Shown piece after piece: positions 50,478-57,926 of a stretch of DNA of 64,000 nt (positions are counted from its first letter, which is position 1; every line of letters begins with the position of its first letter). Under the pieces are notes generated by a model. It ran no database searches, was not told the origin of the DNA, and saw nothing but the letters and a program-made list of their open reading frames with translations. Position numbers and translations under genes: made by a program. This DNA is from Streptomyces sp. B21-105 (GTDB lineage: Bacteria > Actinomycetota > Actinomycetes > Streptomycetales > Streptomycetaceae). The stretch lies in assembly GCF_036898465.1 (NCBI RefSeq), contig NZ_JARUMJ010000001.1:6510001-6574000 (forward strand). Reading direction: 5' to 3'.

Positions 50478-51032
50478 GTGCAGCTCGTAGTCGCGCGGAT
50501 CGGCCGCGCCCACGGCATCAAGGGCGAGGTCACCGTCGAGGTACGCACCGACGAGCCGGAGCTGCGGCTCGCACCCGGCGCCGTCCTGTTCACGGACCCG
50601 GCCCCGACCGGACCGCTGACCATCGAGACCGGCCGCGTCCACAGCGGCCGCCTCCTCCTGCGCTTCGAGGGCGTGCGCGACCGCAACGCCGCCGAGGCCC
50701 TGCGCAACACCCTCCTGATCGCCGAGGTCGATCCCGAGGAGCTGCCCGAGGAGGAGGGCGAGTACTACGACCACCAGCTCATGGACCTGGACGTGGTCAC
50801 CGTGGACGGCGCCGAGGTCGGCCGGATCACCGAGATCTCGCATCTGCCCTCCCAGGACCTCTTCATCGTCGAGCGGCCCGACGGCAGCGAGGTGATGATC
50901 CCGTTCGTCGAGTCGATCGTCGCCGAGATCGACCTCGAGGAGCAGAGGGCGGTCATCGACCCGCCGCCCGGTCTCATCGACGACCGAGCCGAGGTCGCCG
51001 GCACCCGGGACCCGGCCGGGGAAGAGTCCTGA
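50478..51032 (+). CDS. rimM: 16S rRNA processing protein RimM
   Basis: RimM assists 30S head assembly and 16S maturation, binding S19. This 184-residue protein has the N-terminal [27 protein letters not shown] and the PRC-barrel segment [27 protein letters not shown] (about 95-121). The GTG start has AGGAG upstream. Its stop shares one base with the trmD start (TGATG), giving tight coupling. Confidence 0.95.
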   Translation: MQLVVARIGRAHGIKGEVTVEVRTDEPELRLAPGAVLFTDPAPTGPLTIETGRVHSGRLLLRFEGVRDRNAAEALRNTLLIAEVDPEELPEEEGEYYDHQLMDLDVVTVDGAEVGRITEISHLPSQDLFIVERPDGSEVMIPFVESIVAEIDLEEQRAVIDPPPGLIDDRAEVAGTRDPAGEES

Positions 51033-51865
51033 TGCGCCTCGACGTCGTCACGATCTTCCCGGAGTACCTGGAGCCGCTGAACGTCTCCCTCGTCGGCAAA
51101 GCCCGCGCGCGCGGGCAGCTCGACGTGCGGGTGCACGACCTGCGGGAGTGGACGTACGACCGGCACAACACGGTCGACGACACCCCCTACGGCGGCGGAC
51201 CCGGCATGGTCATGAAGACCGACCCCTGGGGCGACGCCCTCGACGCCGTCCTCGCCGACGGCTACGAGAGGGGCTCGCACGCCCCCGCGATCGTCGTCCC
51301 GACCCCCAGCGGCCGGCCCTTCACCCAGGAACTGGCGGTCGAGCTCTCCGAGCGGCCCTGGCTGATCTTCACGCCGGCCCGCTACGAGGGCATCGACCGG
51401 CGGGTCATCGACGAGTACGCCACTCGGATCCCCGTCTACGAGGTCTCCATCGGCGACTACGTGCTGGCCGGCGGGGAGGCGGCCGTCCTCGTCGTCACCG
51501 AGGCCGTGGCGCGACTGCTGCCCGGCGTGCTCGGCAACGCCGAGTCACACCGCGACGACTCCTTCGCCCCCGGCGCCATGGCCAACCTCCTCGAAGGCCC
51601 CGTCTACACCAAGCCGCCCGCCTGGCGCGGCCGGGAGATCCCCGAGGTGCTGCTCAGCGGCCACCACCAGAAGATCGCCCGCTGGCGCCGTGACGAGGCC
51701 CTGCGACGCACGACGGCCCACCGGCCCGACCTGATCGAACGCTGCGCGCCCGCGGCCTTCGACAAGAAGGACCGCGAGATGCTCTCCATCCTCGGCTGGA
51801 CGCCCGACCCGGAGGGTGCGCCGTACGGCCGATTTTGGCGCAGGACCGACGGCGTGGAAGAATAG
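51032..51865 (+). CDS. trmD: tRNA (guanine(37)-N1)-methyltransferase TrmD
   Basis: TrmD methylates G37 of tRNAs and prevents +1 frameshifting. The 277-residue protein starts [16 protein letters not shown] and has the DDTPYGGGPGMVMK segment near 50-63. The trefoil-knot SAM site follows, RYEGIDRRVIDEYATRIPVYEVSIGDYVLAGGEAAVLV (about 113-150), then the C-terminal LLSGHHQKIARWRRDEALRRT. It is part of the rimM-trmD-rplS cluster. Confidence 0.96.
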   Translation: MRLDVVTIFPEYLEPLNVSLVGKARARGQLDVRVHDLREWTYDRHNTVDDTPYGGGPGMVMKTDPWGDALDAVLADGYERGSHAPAIVVPTPSGRPFTQELAVELSERPWLIFTPARYEGIDRRVIDEYATRIPVYEVSIGDYVLAGGEAAVLVVTEAVARLLPGVLGNAESHRDDSFAPGAMANLLEGPVYTKPPAWRGREIPEVLLSGHHQKIARWRRDEALRRTTAHRPDLIERCAPAAFDKKDREMLSILGWTPDPEGAPYGRFWRRTDGVEE

Positions 51866-52002
51866 GTCGCTGTTGTGCGCCGTCCGGTGTGCGCCCCTGC
51901 CGCAGGGGGACACGACGCCCGCCTCGACGGGCACACGGCACTCAATCCTCGAACATCTAGTTCCGTTGATGACCTGTGGCATCAGCGAAGAAAGCAGACG
52001 AA

Positions 52003-52353
52003 ATGTCTCACCTGCTCGACTCCGTCGACGCCGCGTCGCTGCGCAGCGACGTTCCGGCCTTCCGCCCGGGCGACACCGTCAACGTCCACGTGCGCGTCAT
52101 CGAGGGCAACCGCTCCCGTGTGCAGCAGTTCAAGGGCGTGGTCATCCGCCGCCAGGGCGCCGGCGTCCGTGAGACCTTCACGGTCCGCAAGGTCTCCTTC
52201 TCCGTCGGCGTCGAGCGCACCTTCCCGGTGCACACCCCGATCGTCGAGAAGATCGAGCTCGTCACCCGCGGTGACGTGCGTCGCGCCAAGCTGTACTACC
52301 TCCGTGAGCTGCGCGGCAAGGCCGCGAAGATCAAGGAGAAGCGCGACAACTGA
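52003..52353 (+). CDS. rplS: 50S ribosomal protein L19
   Basis: A 116-residue L19 ([79 protein letters not shown]), a large-subunit protein near the 30S interface. The ATG gives [17 protein letters not shown]. It is followed 45 bp later by the signal peptidase genes. Confidence 0.97.
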   Translation: MSHLLDSVDAASLRSDVPAFRPGDTVNVHVRVIEGNRSRVQQFKGVVIRRQGAGVRETFTVRKVSFSVGVERTFPVHTPIVEKIELVTRGDVRRAKLYYLRELRGKAAKIKEKRDN

Positions 52354-52398
52354 GCGCCTCCCGGAGTTCATGGAGGGGCCGGATAACATCTGGCCCCG

Positions 52399-53130
52399 AT
52401 GGACACCGAAGCTCAGCCGACGCCGGAGCGCGATCGCTCCCCCCGCCCTTCCGTTGCCGCGCACGTCTCCCAGGAGACCGCGGACCCGGAGGGACCGGAG
52501 GGGCGGTCGCGTTTTGCGTGGGCGGGGCGGATCGTGTCGTGGGTGCCCGGCGGCCGCTACAGCCTGACCGTGCTGGTCTGCCTGCTGTTTTTGCTGGTCC
52601 TCAACGCTTTCGTGGTGCAACCGTTCCAGATTCCCAGCGGATCCATGGAAAACACGTTGAGGATCGGTGACCGTGTTCTCGTAAATAAGGTGGCGTACCG
52701 TTTCGGTGCCGAGCCGCGGCGGGGCGACGTCATCGTGTTCGACGGCACGGGGTACTTCGGGAACTCCGACTACATCAAGCGCGTCGTGGGTGTAGGGGGA
52801 GATCACGTGGTCTGCTGCGACAAGGAGGGGAGGATCCGGGTGAACGGCCGGTCGGTCGACGAGTCGACATTCCTGTATCCCGGCGACAGCCCGTCCACGG
52901 CCGCCTTCGACGTGGTCGTGCCCGACGACGCCCTGTTCGTCCTGGGCGACCACCGCAGCCGCTCCAGCGACTCCCGGGACCACCTGGGCTCACCCGGCGG
53001 CGGCATGATCCCCGTCGACGACGTGATCGGCCGTGCCGACTGGATCGTCTGGCCCTTCGCCCACCTCACCCGTCTGTCGCGTCCGAGCGTCTACGCGCGC
53101 GTGCCCGGCTCGGAGGGCGCCCGTGGGTAA
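52399..53130 (+). CDS. sipW: Type I signal peptidase SipW
   Basis: First of four consecutive signal peptidases. The 243-residue protein has an N-terminal membrane helix (LTVLVCLLFLLVLNAFVV), the catalytic serine in PSGSMENTLRIGDRV (about 80-94) and the catalytic lysine in YIKRVVGVGGDHV (about 121-133). Box E, GDHRSRSSDSR, is near 182-192. Unlike SipX and SipY it lacks a long insert between the Ser and Lys boxes. It cleaves signal peptides of secreted proteins at the outer membrane face. The stop overlaps the sipX start region by eight bases. Confidence 0.93.
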   Translation: MDTEAQPTPERDRSPRPSVAAHVSQETADPEGPEGRSRFAWAGRIVSWVPGGRYSLTVLVCLLFLLVLNAFVVQPFQIPSGSMENTLRIGDRVLVNKVAYRFGAEPRRGDVIVFDGTGYFGNSDYIKRVVGVGGDHVVCCDKEGRIRVNGRSVDESTFLYPGDSPSTAAFDVVVPDDALFVLGDHRSRSSDSRDHLGSPGGGMIPVDDVIGRADWIVWPFAHLTRLSRPSVYARVPGSEGARG

Positions 53131-54220
53131 CCGCGGCAAGCCGCGCGGCGTCTCGGACAGCGCCGCGGACAACCTCCTGCCCACCGGCGTCCGGCGCACC
53201 GCCGGCCCCGGCCCCGGCCGCTCCCGCGCGGAGCGGCGCAAGCTGCAGCGCAAGGTCAAGCGCAAGCGCAGGCGCTCGGCCGTGCGGGAGATACCGCTCC
53301 TGGTCGGCGTCGCCGTCCTGATAGCCCTGGTCCTGAAGACCTTCCTGGTGCAGGCCTTCGTGATCCCGTCCGGCTCCATGGAGCAGACGATCCAGATCGG
53401 CGACCGCGTCCTGGTCGACAAGTTCACCCCGTGGTTCGGCTCCAAGCCCGAGCGCGGGGACGTCGTCGTCTTCAAGGACCCCGGCGGCTGGCTCGACGAC
53501 GAGCAGACCACCGGGAAGAAGGAGGATCCGGTCGTCGTCAAGCAGGTCAAGGAAGGGCTCACCTTCATCGGCCTGCTGCCGTCCGACAACGAGAAGGACC
53601 TCATCAAGCGGGTCGTCGGGGTGGGCGGCGACCACGTCAAGTGCTGTGACACGCAGGGGCGGGTCACCGTCAACGGCGTCCCCCTGGAGGAGGGAAGCTA
53701 TCTCTATCCCGGCAACACCCCCTCGGACGACCCGTTCGACATCACCGTCCCCCAGGGGCGGCTGTGGGTGATGGGCGACCACCGGGCCAACTCCGCCGAT
53801 TCCAGGGCGCATCGCAACACCGACTACGGCGGCACCGTCTCGGAGGACGAGGTGGTCGGCAGGGCCATGGTGATCGCCTGGCCGCTCGGGCACTGGATCC
53901 GTCTCAAGGAACCGCAAACTTTCTCCTCGGTGACCGGCTCGGCCGTCGCGGCGACCGCCGCCGCCCACCCGTCGCATAGGGTTGTTCCCGACGGTCCGAA
54001 CGGATCGATCGGAAGACTCCCGACCCCTGCGGAACTCCCGCTCGTTATGGGAGTGGTGGGCCTGCGTCGTACGTGGGGCAGGCAGCGGCACAGAGTGAGG
54101 AGTTGGCGTGGGGGATGTGGCGGTTGGCGCACGGTCCGGGCACGACGGCGAGGAGCACCGCGGGCACCCCGTGGGAGCTGCCGACCCGGTCACGGACGGC
54201 GCCGTGACCCCCGGGAGTGA
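53123..54220 (+). CDS. sipX: Type I signal peptidase SipX
   Basis: A signal peptidase with a strongly basic N-terminus (RKLQRKVKRKRRRSAVRE), one membrane helix (IPLLVGVAVLIALVLKTFLV), catalytic Ser in PSGSMEQTIQIGDRV and Lys in LIKRVVGVGGDHV, and box E GDHRANSADSR. SipX is a major signal peptidase in Streptomyces lividans. From the GTG start it is 365 residues. Its 3' end overlaps sipY by 113 bp, and that part is Arg/Gly-rich and probably of no structural importance. The GTG start overlaps the sipW stop. Confidence 0.9.
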   Translation: MGNRGKPRGVSDSAADNLLPTGVRRTAGPGPGRSRAERRKLQRKVKRKRRRSAVREIPLLVGVAVLIALVLKTFLVQAFVIPSGSMEQTIQIGDRVLVDKFTPWFGSKPERGDVVVFKDPGGWLDDEQTTGKKEDPVVVKQVKEGLTFIGLLPSDNEKDLIKRVVGVGGDHVKCCDTQGRVTVNGVPLEEGSYLYPGNTPSDDPFDITVPQGRLWVMGDHRANSADSRAHRNTDYGGTVSEDEVVGRAMVIAWPLGHWIRLKEPQTFSSVTGSAVAATAAAHPSHRVVPDGPNGSIGRLPTPAELPLVMGVVGLRRTWGRQRHRVRSWRGGCGGWRTVRARRRGAPRAPRGSCRPGHGRRRDPRE

Positions 54221-55088
54221 CCTCGAGAGGGGCGGCGACGGTCCGCCGGCGGACGAACCGCCCCGCACCGGCGGCGACGGTTCGGACGGTGCGGCGCCGA
54301 AGGCGAAGAAGCCCCGCTCCTTCTGGAAGGAGCTGCCGATCCTGATCGGCATCGCGCTGGTTCTCGCGCTGCTGATCAAGACGTTCCTGGTGCAGGCCTT
54401 CTCCATCCCGTCGGCCTCGATGGAGAACACCCTCAGGATCGGCGACCGGGTTCTCGTCGACAAACTGACCCCCTGGTTCGGCTCCGAGCCGGAGCGCGGC
54501 GAGGTCATCGTCTTCCACGACCCGGACAACTGGCTCGCGGGTGAGAACACCGTCGAGCCGAACGCCTTCCAGACTCTCCTCAGCTGGATCGGCCTGATGC
54601 CGTCGGCTGAGGAGAAGGACCTGATCAAGCGTGTCATCGGCGTCGGCGGCGACACCGTCGCCTGCAAGGGCACCGGCCCGCTCACGGTCAACGGCAAGGC
54701 GCTGAACGAGCCGTACGTGTACCCCGGCAACACCCCGTGCAGCCAGGACGACCAGGGCGGCCAGTTCTCGGTGAAGGTCCCCAAGGGCTCCGTCTGGGTC
54801 ATGGGCGACCACCGCCAGAACTCGCGCGACTCGCGGTACAACCAGTCGGACAAGAACCACGGCATGGTGCCCGTCGACCAGGTCGTCGGCCGTGCCATCG
54901 TCAAGGCCTGGCCGCTCACCCACTGGGGCACGCTGCCGGTGCCGGACACCTTCGAGCAGACCGGTCTGAACGAGCAGTCCGCGGCGTCCGCGGCCCTCAC
55001 CGTCGCGCCGCAGGGCCTCGCCCTCGCCGGAGTCGTACCGGTGGTCCTGCGGCGGCGTCGGCGGACCAAGGACTCCGACCCCCGCTGA
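54108..55088 (+). CDS. sipY: Type I signal peptidase SipY
   Basis: A 326-residue signal peptidase with an acidic Gly-rich N-terminal tail, membrane helix LPILIGIALVLALLIKTFLV, catalytic Ser in PSASMENTLRIGDRV and Lys in LIKRVIGVGGDTV, box E GDHRQNSRDSR, and a hydrophobic C-terminal stretch (ALTVAPQGLALAGVVPVVLRRRRR) that may be a second anchor. SipY is one of the dominant signal peptidases in Streptomyces lividans. It starts with GTG inside the 3' end of sipX. Confidence 0.93.
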   Translation: MGDVAVGARSGHDGEEHRGHPVGAADPVTDGAVTPGSDLERGGDGPPADEPPRTGGDGSDGAAPKAKKPRSFWKELPILIGIALVLALLIKTFLVQAFSIPSASMENTLRIGDRVLVDKLTPWFGSEPERGEVIVFHDPDNWLAGENTVEPNAFQTLLSWIGLMPSAEEKDLIKRVIGVGGDTVACKGTGPLTVNGKALNEPYVYPGNTPCSQDDQGGQFSVKVPKGSVWVMGDHRQNSRDSRYNQSDKNHGMVPVDQVVGRAIVKAWPLTHWGTLPVPDTFEQTGLNEQSAASAALTVAPQGLALAGVVPVVLRRRRRTKDSDPR

Positions 55089-55253
55089 GCGGGGCCCGCT
55101 GACCCCCGGCCCCGCGACCTGGCCCGCCCGGCCCTCGTTCGGCAAACCCTTTCCCAAGGGTGCGGCCTCCGCCTGCGGAGACCGGCGCGAACCGGGCGAG
55201 GCCGGGAAAGAGGGGCTGACCAGGTTCGGTACCGCCGGGTAGGGTGCGGGTCC

Positions 55254-56030
55254 ATGGGTGGCGAGAGCACTACACGAACGGCCCCGCGCAGCGGCGGTGG
55301 CACCAGCAGCGGCCCGGTGGGCAGCCGGACCGGACAGCGACTGTCCGGACTGGCCGTCGCGCTGGGCCTCGTGCTGTTCCTCGGCGGGTTCGCCTGGGGA
55401 GCCCTGCTCTACCGGCCCTACACCGTGCCCACGAGTTCCATGAGCCCGACGATCGCCGCCGGCGACCGTGTGCTCGCCGAGCGCATCGACGGCGGCGAGG
55501 TGCGCCGCGGGGACGTGGTCGTCTTCACCGACAAGACCTGGGCGAGCAACGCGCCCGTGGTCAAGCGCGTGGTCGCGGTCGGCGGCGACACGGTCTCCTG
55601 CTGCACCGACGGCAAGCTGACCGTCAACGGCAAGCAGATCGAGGAACCGTATCTGCCGCCCGGCACGCTGGCCGAGATCAAGAACTTCCCGACCGTGAAG
55701 GTCCCCGACGGCAGGCTCTTCCTCCTCGGCGACGAGCGGCAGGGCTCCCTGGACTCCACCGCCCACCTCACCGACGCGGCGCAGGGCACGGTGGCGCGCA
55801 GCGCCGTCAAGGCCCGCGTCGACGCCGTCGTCTGGCCCATGAACGGCATGCTGAAGCGGCCCACGGGCTTTGTGGCCCTCGGCGCCCTCTCCGAGCCGGG
55901 GCCGCTGGGCACGATCGGCTGGCTGATCGTCGCCGGCGCCGTACTGGTGCTCGGTGGCGGCGCCTACGGCCCGATCGCCAAGCGGACGGGTCGCCGCCGC
56001 ACCCGGCCGGAGCCCGCCGGTGCCCGCTGA
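55254..56030 (+). CDS. sipZ: Type I signal peptidase SipZ
   Basis: A 258-residue signal peptidase: N-terminal helix LSGLAVALGLVLFLGGFAWGALLY, catalytic Ser in PTSSMSPTIAAGDRV, Lys in VVKRVVAVGGDTV, box E GDERQGSLDSTAH, and a C-terminal membrane helix (LGTIGWLIVAGAVLVLGGGAYG). The C-terminal anchor fits the topology reported for several Streptomyces Sip proteins. Box E has GDER where most have GDHR. It overlaps the interrupted NUDIX gene by 11 bp. Confidence 0.93.
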   Translation: MGGESTTRTAPRSGGGTSSGPVGSRTGQRLSGLAVALGLVLFLGGFAWGALLYRPYTVPTSSMSPTIAAGDRVLAERIDGGEVRRGDVVVFTDKTWASNAPVVKRVVAVGGDTVSCCTDGKLTVNGKQIEEPYLPPGTLAEIKNFPTVKVPDGRLFLLGDERQGSLDSTAHLTDAAQGTVARSAVKARVDAVVWPMNGMLKRPTGFVALGALSEPGPLGTIGWLIVAGAVLVLGGGAYGPIAKRTGRRRTRPEPAGAR

Positions 56031-56255
56031 GCCGCTGCCCGCGAGCCCTGTGCCCGCTGGCCCTGTGCCCGCCGGCCCGGTGTCCGCTGATTCGGCGCCC
56101 GCGGAGCCGGCGGGCGGGCCGACCGGAGGGGGCGCCGACGCGTACGAGGGCGGGCTGCGCAAGGTGGCGCGGGTCGTTCTGCTCGACCCGCAGGACCGCA
56201 TTCTGCTGCTGCACGGCCATGAGCCGGACGACCCCGCCGACCACTGGTGGTTCAC
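56020..56255 (+). pseudogene. NUDIX hydrolase, 5' fragment (interrupted)
   Basis: Starts with GTG overlapping the sipZ stop and encodes a Pro/Ala-rich leader followed by GLRKVARVVLLDPQDRILLLHGHEPDDPADHWWFT, the strands that precede a NUDIX box. The reading then runs into foreign sequence and stops at 56287-56289. The remaining half, with the entire NUDIX box, lies at 62115-62490. Joining position 56255 to 62115 restores codons (Thr ACG) and a 203-residue protein. The fragment alone cannot hydrolyse nucleoside diphosphate derivatives. Confidence 0.9.
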
Positions 56256-56366
56256 AACTGGAGTACGGGCGGGTTCCCTGAGGGGCTGATCGACGCGTCG
56301 TTCCATTTCAGCTGGCAGGAGGCTCGATGGGCTCCTGCATCAGCCTCTCAGGATGTTGGGCCGTTC

Positions 56367-56381
56367 TCCTGAATTTCAGGA
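56367..56381 (+). promoter_or_regulatory. Palindromic operator candidate before the recombinase gene
   Basis: TCCTGAA-T-TTCAGGA is a perfect 7-bp inverted repeat in AT-rich DNA 25 bp upstream of the recombinase start. The downstream HTH protein in the same operon is a plausible autoregulator (inference). Confidence 0.45.
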
Positions 56382-56405
56382 CTCTCTGCTGTAATTTCAA
56401 CGTCC

Positions 56406-57593
56406 ATGGCAGATCCCGGGACTCGCGTGCTCTCCCTCGTACCGCCTCCCAGCGAACCATCGCCCGCAGAGGCGGGGTTGCTGGGAGGCGAGCCGGGGCT
56501 GAGCGACGTGCTGTTGCTGCAGCGCCGGTACGCAGGCGGGGCGAACGAGGAAGACGAGCAGTTGTTCTTCATGGACGCTCTGGTCGAGTACCAGTGGGCG
56601 CGAGATGTGGCGGGCCTGGCGTCCTCCACCCTGGACGGGCTGACGAAGCCAGTGATCGAGGTGTGCGACCACTACGGTGTCGTGCCATGGCGGCTGACGC
56701 CCCGGCACGTCGACGGGTACTTCGCCGGAGTCGGCAAACGCCAGGCACCGACCGTGCGATCGAAGCTGAACCGGATCGACCACTTCTTCGCATTCCTGGA
56801 GCAACGCTACGCGCACGAGATCTTCCAGCGTTTCGGGGCAGCGGTCGAGTCGCCGATCGATCCATTCAACCGACACGCACACCGCGGTGACTTCGGCCTT
56901 CGGGTGCCACCGTCGGCCCGGGCGGTCAACGAGTTCTTCGCCGGTTGGCGGCGGGAGCTGGCGCACGCCCGCAAGGAGGCGGTGGCGTGTAGGGACTATG
57001 TGATGGCGAAGTTGATCTACATCTCCGGGGTGCGGGCTTCGGAGCTGTGTCAGATGCGCATGAAGGACCTGCACTGGGAGTCCGGCGACTTCGGGAGGTT
57101 TCTCGTTCAGGGCAAGGGCGCCCGAGGGTCGGGGCCGCGACAGCGAGAGGCGTTTCTGTTCGCCGAGGGACGTGAGTTGCTGTGGTGGTACGTGGAGGAA
57201 GTCCGCGGGTTGTTCTCAGACGACCCGGAGCACCCTGAGTCGCCGGTCTGGCCCTCGGAGCGCTTGGCGCGGGATCTTGGCGGCATGCCGAACCCTGTCG
57301 GCCCGGCGGTGACAACGTCGACGCTACGGAAAGCCCTGGCGAGAGCCTCGGAGGCCCACCTGGCAGGTCCGGTCGAGCGGATCTTTCCTCATCTGCTTCG
57401 GCATGCTTGTGCCACACACCGTTACGAGGCGGGGATGTCCCTGTGGGAGGTGCAGAAGTTGCTCGGCCATGACTGGACGACGACCACGGTTCGGTACATT
57501 TTGTCCGCTCAGGGCGATCCAGAGATGGCCAGCCGACGTTCGTCGGCTCGGGCCGCACAGCGACTACGCGTGGACACGGGGGGTCTGTCGTGA
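56406..57593 (+). CDS. Tyrosine recombinase (TnpA/integrase-like)
   Basis: A 395-residue site-specific recombinase. Residues about 55-175 resemble a SAM-like core-binding domain. The catalytic domain has Arg210 in SGVRASELCQM, a lysine in FLVQGKGARGSGPRQRE, His329-x-x-Arg332 in FPHLLRHACATH, His355 in LLGHDWTTTTVRYI and nucleophile Tyr364. The complete R-K-H-R-H-Y set indicates an active enzyme. It is the first gene of a coupled three-gene operon: its TGA overlaps the next GTG by four bases. It should catalyse strand exchange for the element in which it lies. Confidence 0.93.
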   Translation: MADPGTRVLSLVPPPSEPSPAEAGLLGGEPGLSDVLLLQRRYAGGANEEDEQLFFMDALVEYQWARDVAGLASSTLDGLTKPVIEVCDHYGVVPWRLTPRHVDGYFAGVGKRQAPTVRSKLNRIDHFFAFLEQRYAHEIFQRFGAAVESPIDPFNRHAHRGDFGLRVPPSARAVNEFFAGWRRELAHARKEAVACRDYVMAKLIYISGVRASELCQMRMKDLHWESGDFGRFLVQGKGARGSGPRQREAFLFAEGRELLWWYVEEVRGLFSDDPEHPESPVWPSERLARDLGGMPNPVGPAVTTSTLRKALARASEAHLAGPVERIFPHLLRHACATHRYEAGMSLWEVQKLLGHDWTTTTVRYILSAQGDPEMASRRSSARAAQRLRVDTGGLS

Positions 57594-57925
57594 AGTGGAA
57601 CCTGCGGTGGGCGGCGGCCAGCCGAGGCATCTGGCGGCCCAGTGACCTGATGCCCGTGTTCAAAGAAGTCGGCTTCACTCCGTCGATGTCGAAGGTCTCC
57701 GCGCTCTGGTCGGGCACACCGGTAACGGTGCGGTTGGACGACCTGGACCTGATCTGTGCTGCTCTTCAGTGCACGGTCGCGGACCTGCTCGTCGCCGAAC
57801 CTGTAGCCGGGAAGACGCCGCTGGCCCAGGACGAGGGGCTCGCGACGGCTGCGGGCGAGTCGCCCAGGCCGGTTCCGCGCCGGTCCACCGGGGCGGGGCG
57901 GCCCCGGTCGCTCCCACCGAACTGA
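57590..57925 (+). CDS. Small Xre-type helix-turn-helix protein
   Basis: A 111-residue protein. Residues about 5-70 (AAASRGIWRPSDLMPVFKEVGFTPSMSKVSALWSGTPVTVRLDDLDLICAALQCTVADLLV) match a Cro/CI-type HTH of the kind that ends in 'CxALxCxxxDLL'. The tail is Pro/Arg/Gly-rich. It sits between the two recombinase genes, coupled to the first by GTGA overlap and one base from the second, the position of a tnpC-like accessory gene. It may regulate the operon or direct the recombinases (inference). Confidence 0.8.
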   Translation: MKWNLRWAAASRGIWRPSDLMPVFKEVGFTPSMSKVSALWSGTPVTVRLDDLDLICAALQCTVADLLVAEPVAGKTPLAQDEGLATAAGESPRPVPRRSTGAGRPRSLPPN

Positions 57926-57926
57926 G

